Positions 10,500-21,765 of a stretch of DNA of 64,000 bases are shown here, piece by piece. Each line of letters starts with the position of its first letter. Position 1 is the stretch's first letter. The stretch spans positions 1 through 64,000 of the forward strand of contig JBBHKE010003135.1 of NCBI GenBank assembly GCA_037447655.1. The letters are read 5' to 3'. Both the position numbers and the translations under genes were made by a program. This DNA is from Zygnema cylindricum (lineage: Eukaryota; Streptophyta; Zygnematophyceae; Zygnematales; Zygnemataceae). The notes beneath the pieces were generated by a model that was not told the origin of the DNA, did not search any database, and worked only from the letters and a program-made list of their open reading frames with translations.

Positions 10500-11601
10500 T
10501 ATCATGCTGCATCACATCGCCGCATTTTAATTAAATTTAATCACATTGTAACTGCATTTTTCTATATATTTGATCCTCATGTAAACGGTTCGTATAAACT
10601 AACGCCACACTAATTTGTATCTGGTATGTTTCAGTGGCGACAAGACCGTACATATTTTTGTTGACGCCGTGAAACACGCGGATAGATTGGATTCCGTACG
10701 TGAAGTCGTCAAGCAACGTGAAACGCGCGAACATTTTGAAGTTCGTACGTCTATTCGTTAGGCGCCGAAATTTACGCGAACAAGTCTAAATTTTGTATGT
10801 ACGATTGGCGAACTAAAGCGCCAACCTGGAAATATGTCAGGACCAACGCGAATTCGAACGCGCATCTACGGCCGCAGATGATGTAGACGAACGAACGATT
10901 ACGATTCGAACTGCGCACGGCGACGCGATTGGTCTATTTTAAGTCGTGGACCCTTGGAACTCTCATGCATTTACATGTAGCATAGGAAGGGTATTTATCC
11001 GTAGGCTGTACATTTTGTAACGTAAGGCATACGATTCTGGTCGCCTATTGGACAAAATCCAAACTAGGCGCAGACAACTATATAGAACGCATGTATTTGC
11101 AGTAGATTAGGGGCTCAGCTGTAGACTTCATACTTATCGAATTTTAGGATAATTCTGTGTTCACAATTTCAAGAGGACATGAATTCTCATTTTGGAAGAT
11201 TTGACCTAAAATTTGAGGATTTGTCTTGTGAAATTGTCAGGATAGCTTTAGTGACTATTTTTCTGGTCATTAAGCGTTTTGCTGCTTAGCTCTTACTTTC
11301 TTTCTCTGTATACCTGCCTTACAAATTAATCTACACGGTTCACAACGAGGCCTACCCTGTTTCATTTCACTTCTTCTCTTGTCCAATCAAGTGGATTGCT
11401 CCTCGGCCTTCTTTCTCAGGCTGTTGTTGAATCTTGGATTGTGATTGGACAGTTTTGGGTTTGCTTAGGTGGTTTACTGCGTCATAGTGGATTAGGGTTG
11501 GCTTCCCTCGTATGTTTTGTGTGTGACAAAATCTGGTTATCTCATATTTGCTCGCAGTTTGCTACATTTTCAGTTTGTGTGTTGGGATATTGAGTTAAAT
11601 T
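10500..11601 (+). repeat. 3' LTR of element L, cut by element A
   Basis: Direct repeat of 962-2131, beginning TATCATGCTGCATC. It ends at GAGTTAAAT (11592-11600), short of the CTTTATTTATTG continuation seen in other copies, because the A-type LTR begins at 11602. Same strand as the L coding region. Confidence 0.7.
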
Positions 11602-12515
11602 TGTTGATTTCGGAAAGCTTTAAGTCTCGGTATATTAGTGTCACGACAGAAAGGTAGTAACTTGTAGCGTAAGTTTTAAAAAGATATACGTCATCACTTG
11701 AGTGCAGTACAGGTCAACGCAGTTGCTATGTAGATAGAGCAACACAGCTGCTATGCAGATAGAGCAGCACAACTGCTATGATCACAGAGCAGCGCAGCTG
11801 CCTTGTAGACAAAGCAGCGCAGCAACGAAGCTGCAACACAGATAGGACAAACAGAGCCGCGATTACTTTGGATATGATCGGATATACAACGCTGCTGCTG
11901 ATATCTTGGATATGATACGGTGCGCGACACCGCAAGCGCGGTTGATGTGAATGTGATCCAATACGGGACAACGAAGCTGCGATTGATATGAATCAAGTCA
12001 AAGGACGAGATTCATAAGAGTATCACAAGTGACTTAGCCGACAAGTATTTGTACAATCACTTAAAATAGATTCTGAGTAATATTGACTGTACGATGATAG
12101 ATTGGGTTGGCACGATTAGGAACATGTATATCTCGCTAGGTGGGTTGATTTTGGACGTACCTCTAAGGGACACTTATATCGGTGATTGAACACCGAAATT
12201 ATAAGACTTAGGACTTAGAGCTTTTTTATGTATCCAGACTTCTAAGCAGTAAAACTGCAAACAGTTTTGGGAAACTTCTGAGTATTATCTCTTGAGAGTT
12301 GTCGGGTCAATTGTGCAAAAACTTTGGGAGTTGTCAGTGTTTATGCTACTCTATATTCTAATATAGTTTTGTGAGGTTTGGATGCTTTTGCAAGAGTTGG
12401 TGAGCACTTTAAAAAAACTGTTTGGTAGGATTCTTGATAGCTTCGGAGAGTGTATCATGTCTACTTCTACTACTACTGCTGCTCCTCCACCTACACCGGT
12501 GGTCGTAGAACAACA
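11602..12515 (+). repeat. Forward LTR of element A
   Basis: 914 bp, TGTTGATTTCGG...GAACAACA, followed directly by the PBS. It contains a cluster of imperfect repeats built on GAGCAGCGCAGCTGCTATG (about 11710-11830). It also contains the gag start codon at 12457, so gag begins inside the LTR and reads across the PBS. Confidence 0.85.
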
Positions 12516-13235
12516 GGTTATGGGCCTGTTGTCAAGAATGTCTATCTTTTCCGGGGAAAAGTATGTTTACTTGGCGAATATGGTGGAGACACATTTTGAG
12601 AATGTCAATCTTTTGGATATATTGGATGGTTCGCTGGATGAATCTTATCCGTCATGGTCTAAGAAAAACACACACGCTCGTTCTAATCAGAAATTTGTAT
12701 ATCTGAGGACTTAGCTATGTCTCGGATAAAAATGATAAAAACAATTGATATCTGGAAATCCTTTAAAATTGATTATGAAAAGGCTAATGTCTAAGAAGAG
12801 CTTCTATTAACTGGAAAAATTTGGGACTATAAGTATACTGGCAGTACAATGGCTGAATATTCTAACAAATTTCACATTCTTGTAGATGCACATGCTTGTG
12901 CAGGTGGTGTGTTTCCTCCGTATCAACAAGCAACTTTGCTCATGAGGGGTCTCCCTCGTAGTATAAAAGGAGCATCAGACATGCTCAAACAAAAAGATAA
13001 AGCTAGCTGGACTTTACAGTTAGCCATCAATATTTTACTAGAGGAGGAAGCTACATCTTATATTCTCAATGTTGAGCAAGTAGAGGCTTTTAATTCAGAC
13101 TTTGGGAGGAAAGGTCAGTTTTATCAGCAACGTAATCAATTTACCCAGTTCAGAGAGTTTTATTAGGGTGGAAATAGACAATCCAACAATGCATGATTTT
13201 ATTGCAGTGAGAGAGGTCATGGATACGAATTCTGT
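12457..13235 (+). pseudogene. gag: gag of element A (starts in the LTR, broken)
   Basis: The start ATG at 12457 gives MSTSTTTAAPPP, matching the equivalent start visible on the minus strand in the inverted LTR. The first part stays open to 12714. After stops the gag core is open at 12849-13166 (PYQQATLLMRGLPRSIKG, typical of copia gag). A zinc knuckle CSERGHGYEFC is readable at 13203-13235 with its first Cys displaced by a frameshift. It would form the RNA-binding capsid protein in an intact element. Confidence 0.75.
12516..12526 (+). other. Primer-binding site of element A
   Basis: GGTTATGGGCC directly after the LTR end AACAACA. It is complementary to the anticodon region of plant initiator tRNA-Met, implying a half-tRNA primer. 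It is translated as part of gag. Confidence 0.75.
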
Positions 13236-13412
13236 CCTAAACTTAAACAAGCTAACGATACAGGTTTATACAGGCTGGGATGGCAACAAAGTCAATTTTT
13301 CAAAAGCTTCACGGGGCCTACACCTCGTGGAAATGCACTATTTTCAGCTTCTTCATCACTCCAAGACGAGACTCTGACATTTTTTGAAGAGGACGACACG
13401 GATCTATTCGCA

Positions 13413-14557
13413 ATGGCTGTAGCAATGGAGGGCGCAAACGACCCTGGATGGATAATGGATACAGGAGCGTCAGCCCACATGTGCTCAAACAACGCCATCT
13501 TCAAAAATCTGAAAGCAACGACGGAGAAAAATATTTATTATGCTTGTGGAATGAGTGTCCAGACTCGTGCTATGGGTGATGTGTCCTTGCTAGTTGATGT
13601 AGAAGGAAAAGCAATTGAAAGAACCCTTCACAATGTCTTATTTGTGTCTGACTTTCAAGAAAATCTGTTTTCTACGTCGTTGGTAGAGAGTAAAGGCTTT
13701 GAGGTTAATTTGAAAAATGGTCGGCAGGTTGTTAGGAAAAATGGCAAGGTTGCGGTTACAGGTACTAGAGATAGTAGCAAGATGTACCGCATGGATATGG
13801 CTAATACCAAGGAGAATGATGTTCTGTACTCCGGTGTTTTGCACTCAGATGAGTTGTGGCATAAAAGATTAGGCCATGTAAACTATTATAGTTTGAGGAA
13901 AATGGTCATTGCTGGAAAAATAGAAGGTGTATCAATCACAGATGAGCCGGTCAAAACTTGTGATGGTTGCGCTTTAGGTAAAATCCACAGATTGCCATTT
14001 CCTAAAGAGTCTGAGCATTGGTTAACGAAACTTTTAAAACAAATTCATTCGGATGTTTTTGGTCCTGCGAAGGTTCCATCTGCCGGGGGGATGAAATATA
14101 TGGTCACCTTCACAAATGATTTCTCCAGGTTTACAAAAGTTTACTTCATGAAGGAGAAGAGTGAAGTGTTTGGTCACTTCAAACACTATAAAACATGGGT
14201 TGAAAAACTTCATAACTCACCTATTTTGCAGCTCAGATCGGACAATGGTGGTGAATATATGTCGAAAGAATTTAAAACCTTTTTACTCGAGGAAGGTATT
14301 ATTCATCTGTTAACTGTTCTATATTCACCGCAACAAAATGGGGTGTCGGAAAGACTCAATAGAACTCTCACGGATAGCTCTAGGTCGATGCTTGCAGATA
14401 AAAATGTGGATCCGAAATTCTGGGTTGAGGCTCTAAATTGTGCAGTTTATATTAAAAATAGGATAACATCCAGATCGGTAGACACTACTCCTTACGAGAT
14501 CTGGACAGGTAGCAAACCAAATGTAAGCCATTTCAAAGTCTTTGGTAATCATTGCTT
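13413..14557 (+). pseudogene. pol: Protease and integrase of element A, truncated in integrase
   Basis: Open for about 380 codons. Order: protease WIMDTGASAHMC (DTGA catalytic motif), GAG-pre-integrase zinc region ELWHKRLGHVNY...CDGCALGKIHRLPF, integrase core with HSDVFGP, LRSDNGGEY and SPQQNGVSERLNRT, so all three DDE residues are present. The open frame continues to 14747, but from about 14558 it translates inverted PBS and LTR, giving a meaningless tail. RT and RNase H never follow. Confidence 0.88.
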
Positions 14558-14563
14558 TATCTT

Positions 14564-15470
14564 GGCCCATAACCTGTTGTTCTCAACCACCGCTGCAGGT
14601 GGAGGAGCAGCAGTAGTAGTAAAAGTAGACATGATACACTCTCAGAAGCTATCAAGAATCCTACCAAACAGTTGTTTTCAAGTTCTCACCAACTCTTACA
14701 AAAGCATCCAAAACTCAAAAACTATATTAGAATATAGAGTAGCATAAACACTGACAACTCCCAAAGTTTTAGCACAATTGACCCGACAACTCTCAAGATA
14801 TAATACTCAGAAGTTTCCCAAAAACTGTGTGCAGCTTTACTACTTAGAAGTCTGGATACATAAAAAAACTCTAAGTCCTAAGTCTTATAATTTCGGTGTT
14901 CAATCGCCGATACAAGTGTACGTGAGAGGTACGTCCAAAATCAACCCACCTACTGAGATCTACGTGTTCCTAATCGTGCCAACCCAATCTATCATCGTAC
15001 AGTCAATATTACTCAGAATCCATATTAAGTGATTGTACAAATACTTGTCGGCTAAGTCACTTGGGATACTCTTATGAATCTTGTCCGTTGACTTGATTCA
15101 TATCAATCGCAGCTGCGTTGTCTCGTATTGGATCACATTCACATCACCCGCGGCTGCGGTGTCCCGCACTGCATCATATCCTAGATAGCAGCAGCTGAGT
15201 TGTCTGTACGTATCATATCCAATGTAACCGCAGCTGCGTTTGTCCTGTTTGTGTCGCAGCTTCGCTGCTACGCTACTTTGTCTGCAGGGCAGCTCCGTTG
15301 CTGCGCTGCTCTGTTAGCATAGCACTTGCGCTGCTATGTATGCATAGTAGCTGCGTTGTCTTGTGCTTCACTCAAGTGATGACGCAAATCCTAATGAAAC
15401 TTACGCTACAAATTACTACCTTTTTGCCGTCACACTAATATACCGAGACTTAAAGCTTTCCAAATCAACA
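14564..15470 (-). repeat. Inverted LTR and PBS of the A family
   Basis: Reverse complement of the forward A LTR with many small differences. PBS complement GGCCCATAACC at 14564-14574, LTR 14575-15470 (896 bp) ending AATCAACA. The GAGCAGCGCAGCTGC repeat cluster lies around 15250-15365. Confidence 0.85.
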
Positions 15471-18248
15471 CATAGAATGCATGTATTTGCAGTAGGTTAG
15501 GTGCTCAATTCTAGACTTCATACTTAGCAAATTTTAGGAGAAATATGTGCTCACAATTTCAAGAGCACAGGAATACTCATTTTGGAAGATTTGACCTAAA
15601 TTTGGAGGATTTGTCTTTTGAAATTGTCAGGATAGTTTTAATGACTATTATTTTGGTCATTAAGCGTTCTGCTACTTAGATCTTACTTTCTTTATTTGTA
15701 AACGTGCCTTACAAATTAATCTACCCGGTTCAAAGTGAGGCCTAACCGGTTTCCTTTCACTTCTTCTCTCGTCCTATCAAGTGGATTGCTGCTCGGCCTT
15801 CTTTCTCAGGCTGTTGCTAAACCTTGGATTGTGATTGGACTGTTTTGGGTTTTCTTGGGTGGTTTACTAGGTAATAGTGGATTAGGGTTGGCTTCCCTCG
15901 TATGTTTTGTGTGTGACAAAATCTGGTTATCACAGATTTGCTCGCAGTTTGCTACATTTTCAGTTTGTGTGTTGTGATATTGAGTTAAATCTTTATTTAT
16001 TGATCTCCTGTAAGAAATATAAACTGACCAAAGAGCCTAGTGGCTATCCGTTGGCTAAATAATAAATTGAGTTTCCTAGTTTTCTCTCTCACTCTACCTT
16101 TTTCTTTTTTTTGTGATATGTTTATGTGTTGTTTACTGCCTATACAAATTTCTGCTACCATTTCTCTGCTATGTCACAACCTCTTTTGCTGATTTCTTCA
16201 TCCTTTCCTTTTGCAGTTGATTCTGTTGCATGTTTATCATTTCGTTTGTCACATGCACGACAGCTGTCATGCCGCATCGCGTCGCCGCATTTTAATTATA
16301 TTTAATCACATTCTAACTGCATTTTTCTATATATTTGATCCTCATGTAAACGGTTCGTATAAACTAACGCCACACTAATTTGTATTCTTGTATGTTTCGG
16401 TGGCGACAGAACCGTACATATCTTTGTTGACGCCGTGAAACCTGCGGACAGATTGGATTCCGTACGCGAAGTCGTCAGGCGACGTGAAACCCGCGAACAT
16501 TTTGAAGTTTGTTCGTCTATTCGTTAAGCGACGGAATTTACGCGAACAAGTCTAAATTTCGTATGTGCGATTGGCAAACTGAAGAGCCAACCTGAAAAAT
16601 ATGTCAAGACTTGCGCAAATTCGAACGCGCATCTACGGCCGCACATGATGTAGAAGAAAGAACGATTGCGATTTGAACTGCGCACGGCGACGTGATTGGT
16701 CCATTTTAAGTCGTGGACCCTTGGAGGTCTCACGCATTTACATGTAGCATTGGAAGGGTTTTTATCCGTATGCTGTAGATTTTGTAACGTAAGGAAGACG
16801 TTTTTGGTCGCCTATTGGACAGAATCCAAACTAGGCGCAGGCAACTATATAGAACGCATGTATTTGTAGTAGGTTAGGCGCTCAACTGTAGACTTCATAC
16901 TTAGCAAATTTTAGGAGAATTTTGTGCTCACAATTTTAAGAGAACAGGAATTCTCATTTTAGAAGATTTGACCTAAACTTTGATTATTTGTCTTGTGAAA
17001 TTTTTCAGGATAGTTTTAGTGACTATTTTTCAAGTCATTAAGCGTTCTGCTACTTAGCTCTTACTTTATTTCTTTGTAAACCTGCCTTACAAATTAATCT
17101 ACGCGGTTCACATCGAGGCCTAACCGGTTTCCCTCCAATTCTTCTCTCCTCTTATCAAGTGGATTGTTGCTAGGCCTTCTTTCTCAGGTTGTTGCTGAAC
17201 CTTGGATTGTGATTAGACAATTTTGAGTTTGCTAGGGTGGTTTACTGTGTGATAGTGGATTAGGGTTGGCTTCCCTCGTATGTTTTGTGTGTGACAAAAT
17301 CTGGTTATCACAGATTTGCTCGCAGTTTGCTACATTTTCAGTTTGTGTGTTGTGATATTGAGTTAAATCTTTATTTATTGATCTCCTGTAAGAAATATAA
17401 ACTGACCAAAGAGCCTAGTGGCTATCCGTTGGCTAAATAATAAATTGAGTTTCCTAGTTTTCTCTCTCACTCTACCTTTTTCTTTTTTTTGTGATATGTT
17501 TATGTGTTGTTTACTGCCTATACAAATTTCTGCTACCATTTCTCTGCTATGTCACAACCTCTTTTGCTGATTTCTTCATCCTTTCCTTTTGCAGTTGATT
17601 CTGTTGCATGTTTATCATTTCGTTTGTCACATGCACGACAGCTGTCATGCCGCATCGCGTCGCCGCATTTTAATTATATTTAATCACATTCTAACTGCAT
17701 TTTTCTATATATGTGATCCTCATGTAAACGGTTCATATAAAATAATGCCACACTAATTTGTATTCTTGTATGTTTCGGTGGCGACAGAACCGTACATATA
17801 TTTGTTGAGGCCGTGAAACCTGCGGACAGATTGGATTCCGTACGCAAAGTCGTCATGCGACATGAAACCGCAAACATTTTGAAGTTCGTACGTCTATTTG
17901 TCAGGCGCCGAAATTTACGCGAACATGTCTAAATTTCGTTTGTACGATTAGCGATCTGAAGTGCCAACCTGGAAATATGTGAGGACGAGCGTGAGTTCAA
18001 ACGCGCATCTATGGCCGCAGATGATGCAGACGAACGAACTATTGCGATTCGAATTGCGCACAGCAACGCAATTGGTCCATTTTAAATCGTGGACCCTTGG
18101 AGGTCTCACGCATTTACATGTAGCATAGGAAGGGTTTTTATCCGTAGGCTGTAGATTTTGTAACGTAAGGCAGATGATTCTGGTCGCCTATTGGGTAGAA
18201 TCCAAACTAGGCGCAGGCAATACATAGAACGCATGTAATTGCAGTAGG
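15471..18248 (+). repeat. Head-to-tail array of body-less L-type LTR units
   Basis: Unit a (partial) 15471-16060, linker 16061-16264, LTR unit b 16265-17438, linker 17439-17642, unit c 17643-18248 (continues at 25728). Period is 1378 bp. Each junction reads GGCTAAATAATAAA, joining the 5' leader of L straight to its 3' leader, so the whole coding body is missing. About 15905-16340 and 17283-17718 look almost identical, pointing to recent unequal crossing-over or gene conversion. No genes. Confidence 0.75.
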
Positions 18249-19289
18249 TGTAGAAATTGATGGTTTGTTTAGTATTTTCTTGGTCTAAATACGCAAAAAA
18301 AAAAGCCAAGGCAGTTTGCCTTTTACTTCTCTCTTCAACTTCCACATTTGTTGCAGTCACTGAAAGTCGGAGATGAAGTTAGAGTCATTACTGCCTATGC
18401 TATCCTAAGATATACGGGTAGTAGATTAGTTGATTTACTAAAAAATAAGCTGTCGGGTATAAGATTTGATCCTGGTACCTACGGGCCGTCAAAGCCAATG
18501 GTAGCCGTTTGCTCTATCCATTTAGTCTATGAATAGTGTTAGAGTATATTGTGTTTGATAAATAGTTAAACATTACTAAGCTGAAAAATTCATTTAACGG
18601 AACTATTTATAGTATACATAGGTTCGGTTATGTAAATGTACGGATTAGCGTACGGACGAGAAACTAGTACCGCGCATTTGTTTCGATAGCGAAACAAATA
18701 CCGCGCAGGTATTTAATACGACTACGATTAAATCTGCATTTAATCGGACGACAGTAATGAATGTTGAGATTTCGGAAGAGGATTTTGGCGTTGTTTGGTC
18801 ATCACCACATCGGATGACACGTGGCTGAATGACATTGGATCGCGACATCTCCTGGGATTAAGGGAGCAAATCCGGAATACCACATGTCAACATTTAGGCC
18901 ATGTCGTACAATATTAGTACAAAAAGTACATCGTCAGCTGTACTTTTGTGTGCGGAAGTGTAACATGATAGGTACCGTACATCAGTAGATAGAGTTTCTG
19001 AGAGAGATAGAACTTAGTTAAATTGGTATATAGGACCCTCTCTCCCAGAGAACTTCTGTACAAAAGGTCAACTTTGACCCTCCATAACTTACTGCTCAGG
19101 GAAGCAAATTCAGAGACTCTTTTTGCTATCGACTCAAGGGAGTCTTCTCTTCACAAGGGTGAAAGTGGTCAGAGTTTTTGTTTGTTAGGGTGGCCGTTAT
19201 TCTTACTGAAACACAAAGGGGTCCGGGATATCCTAGAGACTTCTTAGAAGGTGTCCATTTTGAAGACCTATGGAGGTATCAAAGTTTCA
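18249..19289 (+). repeat. 5' LTR of element B
   Basis: 1041 bp, TG...CA. The shared TATTTTCTTGGTCTAA motif lies near the start. An antisense tRNA-like module is at about 18455-18525. The likely promoter/R region is around 19000-19150, with AGTAGATAGAG and CTCTCTCCCAGAGAG. Confidence 0.88.
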
Positions 19290-19304
19290 GGTTATGGGCC
19301 CACC
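19290..19304 (+). other. Primer-binding site of element B
   Basis: GGTTATGGGCCCACC immediately after the LTR. Its complement GGTGGGCCCATAACC is the anticodon stem-loop of plant initiator tRNA-Met. It does not match a tRNA 3' CCA end. Confidence 0.85.
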
Positions 19305-19370
19305 CTCTAGGGTACCCATCTTTAATGGAACTGGCTTCATATACTGGGAAAGCATGATGACATAAGCTCT

Positions 19371-20229
19371 ATGCGAGAAAAGGTTTTGGGGGATAGTGAG
19401 TGGACGAGTGGGGCGTCCATCAAGTGTTTGAATACCTCCAAGATTTGGAGGAAGCAGATTCAGAAGGAAGGTAGATCCATCTCCAACGGAGGAGACAAAA
19501 GAAGGAGAGGTGGTGGACAAAGGAACGAAGAAGGAGACGAACACACCAATAGCAACTTGTTCAGCATTCATGTCATATATTCCAAGCAACGATGAAAATG
19601 ATACTGATACCTAGGACTTCAACAATATAGCGGCAAAGCACTTCATACTCCGCCATCTTACTCAAAGGCTTGCATGTCATCATTTGCAGGTAGAAAGGGC
19701 ATCCAATCTTTGGATGGCTCTCATAGAGATGTACCGAAACAGTACAATTCACCAACAAGAGTTGGCTTTTCAGAAAGTTAAGGAGTATGTATACAAAGGG
19801 GGGAAGATGTTGGATTTTTGCAATGAGCTTGCTACACTCTTCATGGAGCTAGAGAGTACGGGAAGAGATTTTAGTGAAATAGAAAAGGTTAACTATTTAC
19901 TGATGAAGTTACCTGATGAGTTCGAGAACATAATCAACCGTGTGCAGGAGTTGCTAGACTCAAGGTGGATATGGAACTCAGTGGTAAGGATGATTCTCGT
20001 TCAGGAGAATACGATTGAGATCCGAAGGGGAGGAAAGAGTGGGCAAGCCTTAGCAGCTGCGACTGGTTGGAAGAACAAGGATTTCCGAAGACCGTTCGGA
20101 AACTATGGGGGGAGGGAGCAAAAAAATCAGACCGACGAGTTTGGACCAAGGGCTCCCAAAGGTTTATGTCATATTTGTAAGAAACCGGGGCACTATATGG
20201 CGGAGTGCACTAAGCTAACCGAGCTTTAG
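19371..20229 (+). pseudogene. gag: gag of element B
   Basis: The N-terminal part is spread over two frames (19371-19595 and around 19600-19683). The main open part, 19684-20229, has the copia gag core (LWMALIEMYRNSTIHQQ, YKGGKMLDFCNELATLFMEL, LLMKLPDEFENII) and ends with the zinc knuckle CHICKKPGHYMAEC. A stop at 20227 separates it from the protease part, which is in the same direction and begins 20233. Equivalent gag parts recur in F, C, D, G and H. Confidence 0.85.
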
Positions 20230-20232
20230 TTA

Positions 20233-20784
20233 ATGGAGGGGCACAATGGTGGAACCCCGAGAGGAAAGAAAAAGGCCCTTGTGACACAGGTGCATGAGGC
20301 AAAATTTGAGGACGAGGACGATGAGCTCTTATTGGATGAGGAGTTGGAGGCGAAAAACGAGGTCAAGATTCCACGAAGGCAGAAATGTGATTTCGGTGGA
20401 TTGAAAGGTGAAGCAGGCTGGATTGTAGATTTTGGTGCCTCCATGCACATGTGTAAGGATAAACACCGGTTCACTAAGATAAGAAAGATTCCCACCATAG
20501 ACATAGAGTACGGGGATGGGAGGATAGTCACTACTACTCTAGTAGGATTGGTAGATCTCAAAGTGCTAGTAGATCGAAAGACATCTATAGTAACATTCTC
20601 CGATGTATTATTTATTTTGGAGCTGAACAAAAACCTCATCTCTACATCTGTATTACACGATAAGGGTTTTTTCACTAGCACTAAGGAAGGAGTCTTTACT
20701 GCTAGTTTTGAGGAGGTCTATTTCATTGCTGAGAAAGGTAGCCAACGGATGTTTAGGCTGATTTTAAGTAATGAAACGAAGTAA
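20233..20784 (+). pseudogene. pol: Protease region of element B with altered active site (DFGAS)
   Basis: Copia retropepsin region, open for 183 codons after an acidic linker (DEDDELLLDEELEAKNE). The catalytic motif reads IVDFGASMHMC: the Ser/Thr after Asp, needed for the DS/TG loop, is Phe, so activity is doubtful. Related copies here have DSGAS (D, G). The frame ends in a stop at 20782 just before the pre-integrase domain. Confidence 0.82.
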
Positions 20785-20811
20785 CGTTTTTATGCAGGTG
20801 TTCATATAATT

Positions 20812-21765
20812 ATGATGTGGCATAAGAGGCTTGGGCATGTGAATCTAGATAAGTTAAGAGAGATGAAAAAGATGGGAGTGGTGGAAGGGATTCAATTCAG
20901 TGAGAGTGATAATATAAGTGATTGTATTGGATGTGCACAAGATAAAACACACAGATTACCCTTTCCTAAAATAGCCATCTATAAAGGAGAAAAATTTCTA
21001 GATCTAGTACACATAGATATTTGGGGACCGGCTAGAGTGCCCTCACTAGGGGGGAAGATATTTATGATGACTATCACTGATGATTGGTCTCGGTATTCCC
21101 GAGTGTATTTTTTGAAAAACAAGTCCGAAGCTCAGGATTGTTTTAGACAATATAAAGCATGGAGCGAAAAACTCCATGAAACTTCAATCAAGAGAATAAG
21201 GAGTGACAATGGTGGAGAGTATACTTCTAACCAGTTTGAGGATTTTCTGAGGGAAGATGGGGTCCAACACCAAAAGACAGTTCCAGAAAGCCCGGAATAG
21301 AATGGGGTAGCTAAAAGGTTAAATATAACACTAAGTGATAGTGCTAGAAATATGTTGTCAGATAAGAAGATAGGAAAAAGGTTTTGGGCAGAAGCAATGA
21401 ACTGTGCTAATTACCTCAAAAATAGAGTTCTTCAAACACCTTATGAGAGATGGACAGGCCGGAAACCAGACATATCTCACTTAAAGGTTTTTGGCAGTCA
21501 AGTATTCAGTCTAGATATAGATCGGTTTAATTGGAAGCTAGATCCTAAAGGAAAACCGGGATACTTATTAGGATATGATGAGGATGTTAAAGGATATAGA
21601 GTTTATGATCTAAAAAGGGAAGATATAATCTTAGTAAAGCATCTAGTAGTTATGGATGAAGGAAAGTTTGTGGATCCCTTCAAATATACAAAGTCAGTAA
21701 AAATCAGATTTGAGTTAGAAAATTCCGATGACTTTGAGCTTCCTAACTATCCAGGTTTTAGATAA
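20812..21765 (+). pseudogene. pol: Integrase of element B, catalytic Glu replaced by Lys
   Basis: Pre-integrase zinc region WHKRLGHVN...CIGCAQDKTHRLPF, then core blocks HIDIWGPA and IRSDNGGEY. A stop at 21298 is followed by NGVAKRLN, where family members have NGVAERLN, so the DDE Glu is Lys. The second open part, 21352-21765, holds the integrase C-terminus (FWAEAMNCANYLKNRV, TPYERWTGRKPDISHLKVFGS, GYLLGYDEDVKGYRVYD). Confidence 0.86.

Larger units (their letters stand above)
962..11601 (+). mobile_element. Element L: Ty3/gypsy-like LTR retrotransposon with DNA methyltransferase and PHD-finger modules
   Basis: Domain order along the + strand is LTR-like repeat, leader, gag with two zinc knuckles, aspartic protease (DTGA), cytosine-5 methyltransferase-like domain, RT (YIDD), RNase H, integrase with HHCC zinc finger, integrase tail, PHD-like zinc domain, second LTR. 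RT before integrase defines the Ty3/gypsy order. The copy is dead: many stops and frameshifts, integrase second Asp changed to Tyr, PHD broken by a frameshift. The right LTR is cut at 11601 where element A begins. Related LTR units recur at 15471-26492. Exact element ends are uncertain because two possible LTR starts exist (962/10500, or just after the G-run at 10289-10296). Confidence 0.85.
11602..15470 (+). mobile_element. Element A: copia-like copy with LTRs in inverted orientation
   Basis: A forward LTR (11602-12515), PBS, gag, protease and integrase read on the + strand. At about 14558 the sequence switches into PBS plus LTR of the same family on the opposite strand (14564-15470). RT and RNase H are absent. 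Flanks are two different positions of the L-type LTR (GAGTTAAAT on the left, CATAGAATGC on the right) with no target duplication. This is a rearranged structure, probably a recombination or inversion between two insertions, not a single integration. Confidence 0.8.

Noticed and set aside
11710-11830. CRISPR-like array from the GAGCAGCGCAGCTGC repeats
   Set aside because: Repeats are imperfect and contiguous without spacers, in a plant-type LTR.
13413-14747. C-terminal 60 codons of the long A ORF as a real domain
   Set aside because: From about 14558 the frame translates inverted PBS and LTR sequence.
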